Assembly (NCBI GenBank): GCA_008477525.1
Contig: SPDT01000003.1
Coordinates: 3,844,001-3,908,000 of the forward strand
Length of the DNA: 64,000 nt
Source: Hypomyces perniciosus
Taxonomy: Eukaryota; Ascomycota; Sordariomycetes; Hypocreales; Hypocreaceae
Direction of reading: 5' to 3'
The notes below the pieces were generated by a model. That model was not told the DNA's origin. It did not search any database and saw nothing but the letters and a program-made list of their open reading frames with translations. Positions 1-12,868 of this stretch are shown piece after piece. Position numbers and translations under genes: made by a program. Position 1 is the stretch's first letter. Each line of letters starts with the position of its first letter.

Positions 1-270
1 AAAGGATATATCATAGCAATAATATATCATAGCAATAATCTATCATTGCCATTTCGGTTTATAATTCTGTTTTCATATTCCTGGGCAGTGCAATGAAGTT
101 GCTTGGCCCTATCCAGATGATCTCAAGTGCTCTAAAAAAAGTGGTTTCATCCACCAATGTAAGTCTGATGTTCCCTTCTATGCCAAATATTCGAGTATAC
201 TTGATGGCTTCCCTCTTTTTTCCGTTCCCGGATTCTATAAATACATCCATGTGAGAGTACGATATTATCC

Positions 271-3200
271 TTACGCAGGAGGGCGGATTCTCGCCTCTCC
301 CACATCCATGTGTCGCTTTTCCTCGACGACACCGAAGCCCATACTCGACTTCTTGACCCCCTTTCTGCGGTTCCCGTATTCCTCGTCAAACTTGCGAATC
401 AGCTTCAGCGACACCATGTCCTCACTGATACTAGCGGGGATCTGCTTAAGGGCCTTTTCAAAGTGGTCCCTCCGCAGAGTTCGCCGCTCGGGGTATTGGA
501 AAGCTTCAGGGCCAGTGTGCTTCGCCGCGGCCTCGTTTTCCTCTTCAACCGCTGCCATGGCCGCAGCTACGCACACATTCTTAAGATCTGAGCCAGAATA
601 GTAAGGGGTTCTTTCAGCGTACTCATCAAGCGACACTGAGCCGTCTAGAGTCTCGCCCCTGAGTAGTAGCTGCAGAATAGCACGACGGTCGCTCTGGAGT
701 GGGAGGTCGACGAGAATCTTTCGGGGAAGCCGCCTCAAAACAGCATCATCCAAGTCAAACGGCCGGTTGGTGGCGACCATGATAAAGGCGTTGGTCTCTT
801 CCATTCCATCCCACTCCTTGAGAAACTGATTGATGTGCTCGCGATGAGATGCCCGGTTGCTGAACATGCTACGGTTGGCTAGCAACGAGTCGGCCTCATC
901 AATAAAAACTACACAAGGAGAAAGTTTCTTGGCCAATGTGAAAACTGCCCGAATAAGCTTCTCACTCTCACCCACCCACTTGTCATTGATGGAGGCGCCG
1001 CTGATCTCAAGCATATTTGCTCCACTCTCTTTGGCCACAGCTTTGGCAAGCATCGTCTTCCCTGTTCCAGGGGGTCCATATAAAAGACAACCTGGAATCT
1101 TGTCCGCCGCGAGGACGCCATAAGAAAAGGCATCGGGCCGGACAAGAGCCAGAGAGGTAAGGAGTTTAAGCGCAGAGATCGTCTCGGGTGGGGCGTGAAC
1201 ATCAGCAAATGTAGTTCGCAGATTCTCCCGATTGATTTGCCCAGAAGATATTCGCCTCTCATACTCATTCAGTTTTGAAATGGCGCGTGCCTCAGACTTA
1301 CTAGCATCTTCCCCAAATTTCGATGATTCGCCTGACTCGGTTCCATCTTCAGCCCGACCTTCGTCAAGAAAATCTTGCCCAGGCTGTTGTCTGAGGGGCC
1401 CCATCGTGAAGCGCTCCAAAAGGCCAATTGGTCCGCAACCTTCGGCTTTGCTCTCTAGTGACTTGAACGCGCTAGCCAGGTGATAGATTTCTGGAATCGG
1501 GAGGATCGAGTCACGCAAGATGGAAAATCTTGGGTTCGGCGAATGCAAGTAAGATCTTATAGACTCACACGACAGGTCGGCAACACGTTGTGATGACTCA
1601 GGGTCTAGCGCCCTCAGCATGCGGTTAATGTTATTGATATTTTCGACGAAGTAATCCGTCTTTTTCAAGCTAAATGGCTGTCCTTTTGGTGTGGTTTCCT
1701 TGTCAGCTCGCTCTGGTTGGATATGGCGAGTAACAACAAAGTCACTAACGGCAAGGTCTCTAACTGCATTCTGATACTCCTCAGATGGTTGTTCACAAGA
1801 AGAGGTCCCTAGAATCGCAATTTTCAGACCTTGCTGCCAAGCGGCGTCAACAAGAGCTCTTAGTCGGCTAATAAGCAAAGAGCCCTCGAGGGTCATGCTC
1901 AGCTCGACCAGGTCGTGCACATGGATCAGAACTGGTCGTACGCAAGGTTGTGATGATTTGAGATCGGCGGATCGAATTATTTCATCCAATATTTTGTCAA
2001 TCTTGAGGTTCTCCCATTTGCTGAAGCACTCGTATCCGCCTTGTTTAATCTTTTGGAGCTCCTCCTCCAGTGTTCCGGAGGCGGTACGGACGCCCATGAT
2101 TCCGGATTCGAGGTCAGGTTCATCGTCTTCATCCATTCGCGTCGCACTTCCCAGGTCACCTGCAAGCTTCCCGTTCAATTCAGCTGCACGAAAGCCCAGC
2201 ATTGAGAGGGAGCCGCGTGAGTGGGCCCAGTTTTGGCCCAGGTAGTCCCCAATGAGTTCTGAAATATCATATGAATCCAATCGGACCAAATCTGCGCTAC
2301 TGAAGAGTGCAAAATGCTCAGCGATAGCTTCAGCTATGGCTCCTCCACCGTAGCCGGACAAGGCAAGAACCATGATTGGTCGCTTGCTAGTTTTCGAGTC
2401 AAAGCTTAGAGGTGGCGACGAACGTAGCTCGCGATCTATTGCTTTCTGCATGGAAACAAATGTATCGACTGGTAGGTCGGCGATGGCATGAGGTAAGGGG
2501 TAGTCGAGATGCTCAGCGAAGTTGAATTGATTGTCGAGTGCTGTTTCGAAGGTGAGAAATTGGTCGCGAAATTGTTTAGACTGATGATCGAGATCTTTGT
2601 AAATGTGCCACCACCAATATGGCCGTGTTTTATAGGAATATTCGGCTTGTCGAGCTGGGTAGAGAGCGTCGGTCAAGTGCCAAGCCGAATCAATAATCAT
2701 GTCCCAGATCCGTACCACCCTTGCAATCGTCTCTGGGGAATTCCACTCGTCATCTTCCTTGTTGGTTCGAGAACGCATAAAGTCCATAGCGAGCTCGGAA
2801 TCTCGTTGGAGTAGGTCGTTCAGAGCTGCCTCAAAGTAGGTCTCGAGCGTTTGGTTTGGTTGTTGAGACCCAGGGCCCGGGAGAGGAAAGAGACGGGATG
2901 TTTTGGTGTGTTTGGCATCCTCGGCTATGGCAATTGGAAGCCGTGGCTGCTTGCCATTGGAGTACAACGACACGTTGTTGTCGAGGAAACTCTGCGGTAG
3001 CTTGACAGGAGGCAAGGCAGATACTGGTCGTTTTCGAGGGTGGCGAGTTCGTAAAGAGCCGGCTGGATGGCCTCTTAACCGTCCGCCGGACAGTTCTGTG
3101 CCGGCTTGTGTGTCCAAATCCTCATTGTGTTCCATCGTAGAGTCATCGGCCGGCTTGGCCCCGTTTCCTCCGCTCGCGGCATTGTTCGACCGGCCGGGAG

Positions 3201-3291
3201 AAGTGTGAAAGGTCCGGCGAATACATCGCGGGGCTCTCGTGCTCGCGGCCAAGGCAATAGTCGGCAATGACCGGATAACCTGCGCATGCAT
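271..3291 (-). CDS. Mitochondrially targeted AAA ATPase (Msp1/spastin-like AAA module)
   Basis: A single uninterrupted frame gives about 1006 residues. The first ATG is at 3291; the frame extends upstream only through a non-ATG codon. The N-terminus is basic, lacks acids and ends in RRTFHTSPG, typical of a mitochondrial presequence. The AAA module is at the C-terminus: Walker A GPPGTGKT near residue 739, Walker B VVFIDEAD near 793-800, then sensor ATNRPFDLD and the arginine-rich VLRRLPRK. The module resembles the Msp1/spastin clade, whose members extract or unfold proteins. The roughly 700 residues before it are long for that clade and I recognise no domain there. Substrate is unknown. The gene diverges from the regulator starting at 4012. 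Confidence 0.85.
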   Translation of the reverse strand: MHAQVIRSLPTIALAASTRAPRCIRRTFHTSPGRSNNAASGGNGAKPADDSTMEHNEDLDTQAGTELSGGRLRGHPAGSLRTRHPRKRPVSALPPVKLPQSFLDNNVSLYSNGKQPRLPIAIAEDAKHTKTSRLFPLPGPGSQQPNQTLETYFEAALNDLLQRDSELAMDFMRSRTNKEDDEWNSPETIARVVRIWDMIIDSAWHLTDALYPARQAEYSYKTRPYWWWHIYKDLDHQSKQFRDQFLTFETALDNQFNFAEHLDYPLPHAIADLPVDTFVSMQKAIDRELRSSPPLSFDSKTSKRPIMVLALSGYGGGAIAEAIAEHFALFSSADLVRLDSYDISELIGDYLGQNWAHSRGSLSMLGFRAAELNGKLAGDLGSATRMDEDDEPDLESGIMGVRTASGTLEEELQKIKQGGYECFSKWENLKIDKILDEIIRSADLKSSQPCVRPVLIHVHDLVELSMTLEGSLLISRLRALVDAAWQQGLKIAILGTSSCEQPSEEYQNAVRDLAVSDFVVTRHIQPERADKETTPKGQPFSLKKTDYFVENINNINRMLRALDPESSQRVADLSCESIRSYLHSPNPRFSILRDSILPIPEIYHLASAFKSLESKAEGCGPIGLLERFTMGPLRQQPGQDFLDEGRAEDGTESGESSKFGEDASKSEARAISKLNEYERRISSGQINRENLRTTFADVHAPPETISALKLLTSLALVRPDAFSYGVLAADKIPGCLLYGPPGTGKTMLAKAVAKESGANMLEISGASINDKWVGESEKLIRAVFTLAKKLSPCVVFIDEADSLLANRSMFSNRASHREHINQFLKEWDGMEETNAFIMVATNRPFDLDDAVLRRLPRKILVDLPLQSDRRAILQLLLRGETLDGSVSLDEYAERTPYYSGSDLKNVCVAAAMAAVEEENEAAAKHTGPEAFQYPERRTLRRDHFEKALKQIPASISEDMVSLKLIRKFDEEYGNRRKGVKKSSMGFGVVEEKRHMDVGEARIRPPA

Positions 3292-4011
3292 CCGGAAGAA
3301 TTGTCGTCGAAAATGCCGACGCAAAGGTGCGGTTGCGGTTGCGCTCGGGGCTTAGATTGTCGAGCTGTCGACCTTTGGCGTTTCTCAATGATTTGCTTTT
3401 GCTTGGCAAGGCTACAGGTTCTTGGCCATGCATGCATGATGGCTGGCTTATGTAATCCGGGATGGATGGAGAGATAAAGGTGTCCGACCCGGACTCAGCG
3501 AGCCATTGCGCCGGAGCTTTGCTGTGTCCCACTCGGTAATATTTGATTAGTACTACGTACGACGAGGACGATTCCTGGTAGTAGTACCATATGTAGTGCT
3601 ACCTATCAACCTCTCCAAACCAACCAACAATGGATGACGAGGCTCTGAGCTTTTTGTTTCCAAATTCCAATCACTTAAGACTCTTCATAAACGCACACTA
3701 TCCCGGGTCACGTTGCAAATTACGATTAGTAGATAGATCCCTCGTGCTAATACTAATCACAACGGCTTGTCTGTGTCGGGCAGAGCTAGTACTAGTAGTA
3801 CTATTACGGAGTATTCCGTCGTTTTGTGATTCTCCGTGACGCCATCAAAAGCCCCACGAATTACCAAGGTCAACAACGCCACACGGTACCTAGATAATAG
3901 TATGTCCCGTATCAGCCCTGTCCTTATTACCGCCTACGCAACCTCAACTGTTCGTATTCATCTTTACGATTCAATATTACACCGTTGGCTCTTCGGCATG
4001 GCTATGACTTC
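3292..4011. other. Divergent intergenic region
   Basis: This 720-bp spacer separates the starts of the AAA ATPase and a Zn2Cys6 regulator. It holds short GTAC-rich and ACGGAGTA-type motifs near 3600 and 3805. I see no convincing gene or RNA. Confidence 0.6.
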
Positions 4012-5490
4012 ATGGCGATCATGACTGAGAAACCGCCTGCACCAGTGTCACTGCTAGACGAGCCGCCAGCAAAGCCTTACCACGCCAAGCGCCCTCACCA
4101 AAAGTCACGATCGGGGTGCAAGAACTGCAAGGCGCGAAAGGTCAAGTGCGACGAGACAAAGCCGGCCTGTCGCAACTGTAGGCAGCGAAAGGTCGACTGC
4201 AACTATCCGATTTCTCTGGCGACCACAAAAGCGTCATTATCACTTTCACCACGAAACCATGCCGGCGAATCTACCACCCTTAGCATCCATATCACCGCCC
4301 TCTCCTCTTCCTCTCCCTCTCCCTCGGCACTTGTCTCCTCGGCACCTGTCCCCTCATCAGCTCGCGGCCCAGACCAGGCTGTCGGCATCATGGCGGAGCC
4401 TCTCTACCACCCTGCCGGCATTGATGAGATTGACATGAAGTTGCTGTGGTTCTATACCACCAAGACATGCGCCTCCTTCTCGGTTGAGGGTGAGGAAGAG
4501 GCCCTGGCCACGATGAGAAACGTATTGGTCCGGTACGCATTTGAGTCGCCCTTCTTAATGAGCTCGGTTTTTGCTCTGTCTAGCCTCCACTTGCAAATTT
4601 TGAACCAGCAAGTTGACTCAGGACGGGCTTTGGCATATTGCGTGAAGTCATTTGAAGGCTACCGCCAGGCCGTCCACGAAGCCAAACCCGAGAGCTTCCC
4701 AGCCCTTGTGGCCAATTCCCTCCTCCTCACAGCACTTTCCTCTCAAAACTTCAGAGACCCAAACGCTGAGGATCTATACATCCTCGACTGGCTGGTTGTT
4801 TGGAAAGGCATAGCCCTCATGATCGACCTCATCACCAAGCCCACTCTCGTCAAAACGGGCTTGAGCTGCTTGTTTTTCAGACCCCCCATGGATCTTGACA
4901 AGGCGGCCTCTTTTATTCCTAACCATCTTCTCTTCATGATCTCCTCCGTCCAACCAGATGACCCCGACTACCCTCACAAGCAGACCTACTACGACACACT
5001 CAAATACCTCGGTGGTCTGTGCATGTATTTGCAGGAAAGGGTGTGTCCCATCTTAACCCTACGAGTCGCCACCATATTCACTTTTGCTCCCAACCCCTTT
5101 GTCGAACTCGCACGCAATCGGCGACCACGTGCTCTCATCATGCTCGCCCATTTCGCAGTTTTCTTCAAGGTTATCCAGTCCGAGGTATGGTGGACAAGGG
5201 ATATCGGGCAACGCACCATCAAGGACATCTACAACCACCTCGACCTAAAATGGCACCACCTGCTCAGAATTCCGCTTTTAGCTCTTGGTATTGACGAGCC
5301 AATAGGGCTTGCAAGGTTAATAATAGATGATCCCTCTTGGGTGCCGAAGATGCCTAGTGGCCAGCTTTTCCAACCCGTAAGGCTATGGGTTGATCATACG
5401 GGCAAGGAGATTGGCCTGAACGATAAGGGAGAGATTTCATTTAGGGATTCGACGCATACTGAACGGTCTTCCCAAAAGCTCATGTGCTAG
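4012..5490 (+). CDS. Zn2Cys6 transcription factor (Upc2-like layout)
   Basis: About 492 residues from the ATG at 4012; a second in-frame ATG lies at 4021, so the start is uncertain by three codons. The binuclear zinc cluster has cysteines 36, 39, 46, 53, 56 and 63, with a basic stretch between the second and third. A Ser/Pro-rich linker follows, then a helical region with WLVVWKGIALMI, which resembles sterol-uptake-control (Upc2-like) fungal regulators. It is expected to be a nuclear DNA-binding regulator. Target genes cannot be deduced; neighbours are housekeeping genes and the polyketide cluster is over 11 kb away. No intron is needed, though a short in-frame one cannot be excluded. Confidence 0.85.
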   Translation: MAIMTEKPPAPVSLLDEPPAKPYHAKRPHQKSRSGCKNCKARKVKCDETKPACRNCRQRKVDCNYPISLATTKASLSLSPRNHAGESTTLSIHITALSSSSPSPSALVSSAPVPSSARGPDQAVGIMAEPLYHPAGIDEIDMKLLWFYTTKTCASFSVEGEEEALATMRNVLVRYAFESPFLMSSVFALSSLHLQILNQQVDSGRALAYCVKSFEGYRQAVHEAKPESFPALVANSLLLTALSSQNFRDPNAEDLYILDWLVVWKGIALMIDLITKPTLVKTGLSCLFFRPPMDLDKAASFIPNHLLFMISSVQPDDPDYPHKQTYYDTLKYLGGLCMYLQERVCPILTLRVATIFTFAPNPFVELARNRRPRALIMLAHFAVFFKVIQSEVWWTRDIGQRTIKDIYNHLDLKWHHLLRIPLLALGIDEPIGLARLIIDDPSWVPKMPSGQLFQPVRLWVDHTGKEIGLNDKGEISFRDSTHTERSSQKLMC

Positions 5491-6482
5491 TCTAATCTGC
5501 GTTTTTTTCTTTGCCCTCTGTCTGTCAACAGGAGTAGGAAAGTCAGGTGTTTGGGACGGACGGAACAAATTGGTGTTCAATGGAACTATTAAAGGGGAAC
5601 CAATTCTGGGGAGTGGGTAAACAGTGTATATTTGATTTTGAGGGGACATCATTATGATTAGGTATTTATTCATTGGGTTTACGCTGGATGTCAGCATTTC
5701 ATGGACTCACCTCCTAGGGGTTCTTGGGCAGGCGTCCTACAGTTAGCTATTTAAATATGAGAATAGGAATTTATAGGTATTGCGTATTTTGCAACCTTAA
5801 ATCAGTAAGTATTAGACATCTTCAGCGAGCTTATACTCACCCAGGGTTTTCTAGGTGGAAATCTCATGCCTTTCCCCCCTACAAGACGGACTACCCTGTT
5901 GAATCTGCAATTCATCAAGCCCCAGTAGCCAGGCGCTGAAGTAGGAAAAAGTAAAACAGGTTGGCAAACTTATCAAAACCAGCAGCTGCTAACCTGCTTC
6001 ATGAAAAGCCGGAATACTAACAACTCGTATGCAAGTAATGAGCAAGTGAAAGCCACTGGCGGTCCAAGGCAGGATGGTGATCGAAGCCTACAATTCAAAG
6101 ATGCCGAACTCTATAAAAGAGAACATATGGCCTTAGCAAGTCAATACATCGAGGGCGTGCAATCATCGAATGCCGCGATTTCAATCAAGTCATGACTTGG
6201 AGGCAGGGATCAAGACAAACAAGTCACAAAACAAGATATGTCACAGTTTGATCACATATGAGACAGGCGAAATAACTGCAACGAAAATTTTTACATCGCT
6301 CCCCAGCGGTACTGACGAAGTGTGGCCAGTCGGTAAACTACAAGAGGAATTTGTTGATTTCTTAATACACAGCCCACAAAGACTTATTGATGGGGCTTCG
6401 AAGAAACCTCCCTGGCCCTTTTCCTCTGGTCTATACACAGGCCCATTCTCCGCATCTCCCGGTATTAACTAGATAAGGCCGC
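5491..6482. other. Intergenic region between two 3' ends
   Basis: About 990 bp between the convergent 3' ends of the Zn2Cys6 regulator and ATP2. It must include both 3' untranslated regions. Short frames occur near 6001-6470 but show no recognisable protein features. Confidence 0.55.
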
Positions 6483-8358
<1,876 letters not shown>

Positions 8359-9179
8359 CTTGCCAGATGACAGAGAGCGATCAGAGACGGGAGTGGAGAG
8401 AGGTTGGTTGAAGCTGGGGGAGAACTTTGCAGAGTGAGCAGTTTTGCTCGGGAACAGACGACTTCATCGGTTAGAGCTTTCTCCCGAGATCACGTGGGAC
8501 GCTAAACTGAAATTAGGTCTATTGTGCCCACCTAGACGACCAACAGTTCCGATAGTGTGGTACTTTATCAACCACCGGTTCAAGCCATTGAGTCGTGTCG
8601 TTTAATGTGGTTGTGATTTATTCGTTCGAGTTCTTATAATTAATATGAGTTTTATGAGGGTCTCAATAGAATCTACACTGAGTTGTCAACAAGACGAACC
8701 AATCGCGTGATTGAATATTCTGTGCAACGGTCGAACTTTCTTACCCCTCACACAGTCCACGACTCGAATACCACACTGTGTGAACGTCCCCTCACAACTG
8801 AGGAGCCAAGGTGTCCAAGCTAAAATGAGGGAATTGCCCTGCCAGTCAGGCTCCATTTCACTCTGGTGATATCGGGATGCCCGGGCAGGGTCGTCAATGA
8901 AAGTAACATTTGGGATTGTGAACCTCTAGAACTCTGGAGCTAGAAACTATCGTGTTTATTCGTTGATTTATTTCTAAGAAAAAATGTGCTCAGATGCGCT
9001 GAGAATACAATCATTGAAGCAAATCGATGCGACAAATTTCGACATCGATTGCGCCGTGCAGTTGGACATGTGCATCTGCAAGAATGAGAATTTTTGGATC
9101 ACAACACAAAATCAATATGCTTTTTCCTAGTTTGCCCTTTCCTCTCCTGCCTGGAAGACTGTTCATGAAAGCAATATTT
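8359..9179. other. ATP2 upstream region and branching-enzyme 3' flank
   Basis: About 820 bp. It holds the promoter of ATP2, with a CACGTG box near 8491, and the downstream region of the branching enzyme. A frame near 9011-9226 only reads through the last exon and 3' flank of that gene. No other gene seen. Confidence 0.55.
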
Positions 9180-11676
9180 TCATTCTTGATGAGTGAGCGT
9201 ACTTTCCAGAGCCAGAACCTATACAATAATCGTCAGTCTGTGCCCCCAACAAACAGCCGGTATAACAGAACGAAAGACCACTTACAATTGCTGTCCGGCA
9301 TGGGATGTAGATATGTGTCCAGTTCTGCCGTCCGTTCCACTCCATTGGGGTAGTGAAGAAACGGGTGCCCTCGTCAATCCGGTTGTGCCCACCAACTTCC
9401 TTCGAGTCGCTGTTCAAAACAATTCGATAGGTTCCGGCATGCTCGATTCCGATTCGGTAGTCACTGAAGCTCTGAGTTGTGTTGAAGTTGAGGATGAAAA
9501 CCAGGCCAGCCCTCTCAAAGACAATTATCTTGTCACCTTCATGTTTCAGAGAGATGTAGGCCTGGGGTGCGTGGAGCCAGCCATATTTCCCTTCGCACTT
9601 GTTCATCAACCGATCAAAGTTGTTCAAGAACTGGTAACGCAGAAGATTGTCCTCAGTGAGGTTCAATTGTCGGCGGGCATACCAGAAGGAATTGTTGTTT
9701 CCTTCTCGGGGGAAGTCGAGCCATTCGGGATGGCCAAATTCGTTGCCCTCGAAGTTGAGGTATCCCTCTCCACCCAGTCCGTGTGTAAGAAGCCGAATCA
9801 TCTTGTGGAGTGACATTCCACGATCAATCACACCAGTCAATGGCGAAAGAGTAGACATGTTGGTATACATCTCTGCGTCGCATAGATGCATCATCAATGT
9901 TTTATCCCCAACGAGTCTGATGGATTATCAGCATGGTTAACAGAGCCACATGGCCGAAGGAGACCTGAGTGTAGACTTACGCTTGATCATGACTCTCGCA
10001 GTATGCGATGGTTTTTTCACCATGGCGTCTGTTTGTCAGAGTGAAGCAGATCTTTGCAAGATCCCACTGCTCGTCTTTGAGCTCCTTGAGTATCTTGATC
10101 CACATGTCCGGGATTGCCATGGCCAGACGATAGTCAAAGCCGACACCACCCAGGGATAGAGGAAGGCAAAGAGCTGGCATTCCAGACACATCTTCGGCAA
10201 TGGTAATACACTCTGGATAAAGCGAGTGTAGCATCTCGTTAGCAACCATGAGGTACACCACGGCCTCCTCATCAACATCGGAGCCGAAATACTCGTGATA
10301 GCCACCGGAAAAGCCACTGTTCAAATCGGTTAATCAAGGATCATCACTTGATGGCAGAATGTTTACTCACGTGCCAATACCGTGATGGATGTAAAGCATG
10401 CTGGTGACGCCGTCAAAACGGAAACCGTCGAAGTGATACTCGTCCATCCAGAATCGAAGATTACTCAGGAGGAAGCGCATAACTTCGTGGTGGCCATAGT
10501 TGAAGAGCCTGCTGTCCCACAGATCGTGACAACCCTTTCCGCCACCATGGAAGTACTGGTGGTCAGTACCGTCAAACTCATTGAGGCCATCCAGAACATT
10601 CTTCGAGGCATGGCTATGGACAACATCCAAAAGGACGACGATGCCCATGCTATGGGCAGTATCAACAAGCTCTTTTAGGTCCTCTGGAGGGCCATACCGA
10701 CTGCTTGCAGCAAAAAAGTTGTTGACTTGATATCCGAAGCTAGCATAGTAAGCATGCTCCATGACAGCCATTAGCTGAATGGTATTGTAGCCGAGGTCTC
10801 TGATCCTAGGAAGCATATTCTGGGTGAACTCCTTATAAGTCGCAACTCGCTGCTCTGGTGTCGATATTCCAACGTGGGCTTCATACACACGAACACTCTC
10901 TGGCTTCTTTGGTCGAGGGTGCTTGAACTGATATTTCTCTGTACGTGGCGGGTTCCAGAATCGAGCATCATACACTGGCGAGACTGAAAGGTCTTGCGTC
11001 ACGTACTTGATCCATGCCGGAAGACGGTCGACTCGTTGGCCGTTGGGCAGGCCAAGAGAGATCTAAATGTACAGATTAGCAATTGCCCCTCTGAACAAAT
11101 TAACCGTGGTGACTAACCTTTACTTTCGAATTGTGAGGAATTGCTGGTTCACCATTCTTCGCCGGAAGCACAATCTCGAAGACACCGAATGCGTCTTTCT
11201 GCATTGGGTGAGAATCTCGGTGCCACTCATCTATTTAATACATCAATTAGTGCTGTCTAGGTTCAAAGAAAGCTCATGTCACCTACTGAAGTCGCCGATG
11301 AGGAACGCTTCCTTGGCATTTGGTGCCCATTCTCGATATGTTATGGTGTTCTTGTCATCCACGTTGAAGCCAAATTTGTTGATTCCCTGGATATGGCTGA
11401 TCAGATTAAGGGTTATGTTGAGGAGCTCTATGTGACTCTCACCTTGGAGAACTTCTTCAGTCCTCCTTCGTTATCATCGATGACCTTGATCCATTCCTTA
11501 GCTTTGGCATATCGCCTCTTGAGTGCATCAGTGAATGGGCCTAGCCAAGGGTCAAGTTTGACGACGCCTTTTCCTCTTGTCAGCATAATACTCAATACGG
11601 AGCTCATCATCTGAGTGAACAGACCTGTGCCATCGTTGGGAACGTCTTGAGAGGGATTTTCAGCTGCACTGGCCAT
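9180..11676 (-). CDS. GLC3: 1,4-alpha-glucan (glycogen) branching enzyme
   Basis: Seven exons: 11676-11443, 11386-11287, 11230-11118, 11062-10371, 10316-9981, 9916-9286 and 9218-9180. They give 714 residues, the usual size for eukaryotic branching enzymes. An N-terminal CBM48 region ([16 protein letters not shown]) precedes a GH13 barrel. Catalytic sites are visible: [11 protein letters not shown] (nucleophile Asp), IAEDVSGMP (acid/base Glu) and ESHDQALVGDK (third Asp). The C-terminal beta domain ends [11 protein letters not shown]. The enzyme cuts alpha-1,4 chains and re-attaches them as alpha-1,6 branches during cytosolic glycogen synthesis. The last exon is only 13 codons including the stop and is easily missed. 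Confidence 0.96.
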
Positions 11677-12868
11677 GGCGAAGCAACCTCTTTGCGATGA
11701 GCTTGCGATGAAAGGCGGGGTAGCTGGGAGCTTCACGCAAGGTCGAGAGAAGATGAGCTCCAGGGTATGAAAAACAAGCAGAACTGCCCAGGCTCGTGAT
11801 GTGCTCTGATCTCGGAAATCACAGTGAAGAAACTGAATCACCAAGCCAAAAAAGCAAGATCGTTGAAAAACAGGTGGACTTGGCAAGTGAGCAAAATGAA
11901 AATGAGACAAAGTCTCAGGAACAGGGCAAAGCTTTATCGATAACTGGTTCTCCTCTCCTCAACGCATGACGTCGAAAACAGGTGTCGAGGCGCATGTTAA
12001 GCAGACACTAATTAATCACAATGGATACGGTTAGGCCAATATGAAGTGCACCTCCGCATTAGAGTCCGCCCCTCCCGCTATCATTGAGAGCAAATTAGCT
12101 ACCTACGGCAATTCCGGCTGTATGTAGATATTATGCATAGCATGCTCCCACAGATGCTGGAATACATCGCAAGCCAGCCAAACTCTTTGTAGGTGTTGAC
12201 GAACGGGTGGGGAGCCATGCCTCCTTCAGTACCTAATAGTAGAATCCGCTGCCCAGATATGGAGCACCACGGCGTCTAAATCGTAAAATAGCATTCATCT
12301 GTTTACTAGCAAATCCATAGGATTTTCCAATATTACGAATAATTAAGAAATACTACGTCGTAGCCTCCCCTGTAGTATTCGGGTATCACCACAGTTGAGG
12401 TACCTAACCTTGGCCTTTGGGAGGTACCTTCTGATGTATCCCCGATAGCGGCGGGGCGAACCTCCACTTGCCGCTTCTGGGTGGTGATCCTACCCGCGAG
12501 CTATCCACCGTTCTGGAGCGTCATTGACCAATCTGTGTTGATACAGCCATGCCTTCATACAGCTATCTCTACTCGTAAGCCTCTTCGGCCTATATTTTCT
12601 ACATTGTGGCGGCCAATATTAGATGAGTGACTGCATTGTAAGTTATGCTTTCCCCCAAGCCAAGCGCTTCGGCGCCACTCTTTCGTCGCCGGACTCTAAC
12701 CCGACTAAGGTCAGGCGACCCTCTCTCAGCTCCCCTGGACGTGCCTCTTCGACCGCCTCGACAGAACACAAGCCTCACCGATTCTCCTAATACAACTATA
12801 TATACCTACCAAATCCCTTCTCCCTCCCGGCGGTCATTGGATATGTGCGCCGCGGAGAAGCATTGATC
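11677..12868. other. Divergent promoter region
   Basis: About 1.2 kb between the starts of the branching enzyme and the ClpX gene. It contains GGTACC-type repeats near 12400-12426 and an upstream reading frame reported separately. I see no other gene. Confidence 0.55.
12645..12866 (+). other. Upstream open reading frame in the ClpX leader
   Basis: A 73-codon ATG-initiated frame starts at 12645. Its TGA (12864-12866) ends two bases before the ATG of the ClpX gene at 12869. The peptide is Ser/Pro/Arg-rich and resembles no family I know. If it lies in the transcript it could limit translation of the main frame or allow reinitiation. It may instead be chance or part of an unrecognised 5' leader intron. 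Confidence 0.35.

Noticed and set aside
59..250. 63-codon ATG frame downstream of the AAA ATPase gene
   Set aside because: The peptide looks fairly natural but no motif or context supports it, and it may lie in the 3' untranslated region.
3292..3324. Extension of the AAA ATPase to 3324
   Set aside because: The codon at 3324 is TTG; the ATG at 3291 begins a good mitochondrial presequence.
9011..9226. 71-codon minus frame at the end of the branching enzyme
   Set aside because: The true last exon (9218-9180) uses another frame that gives the conserved C-terminus TAIVLAL.
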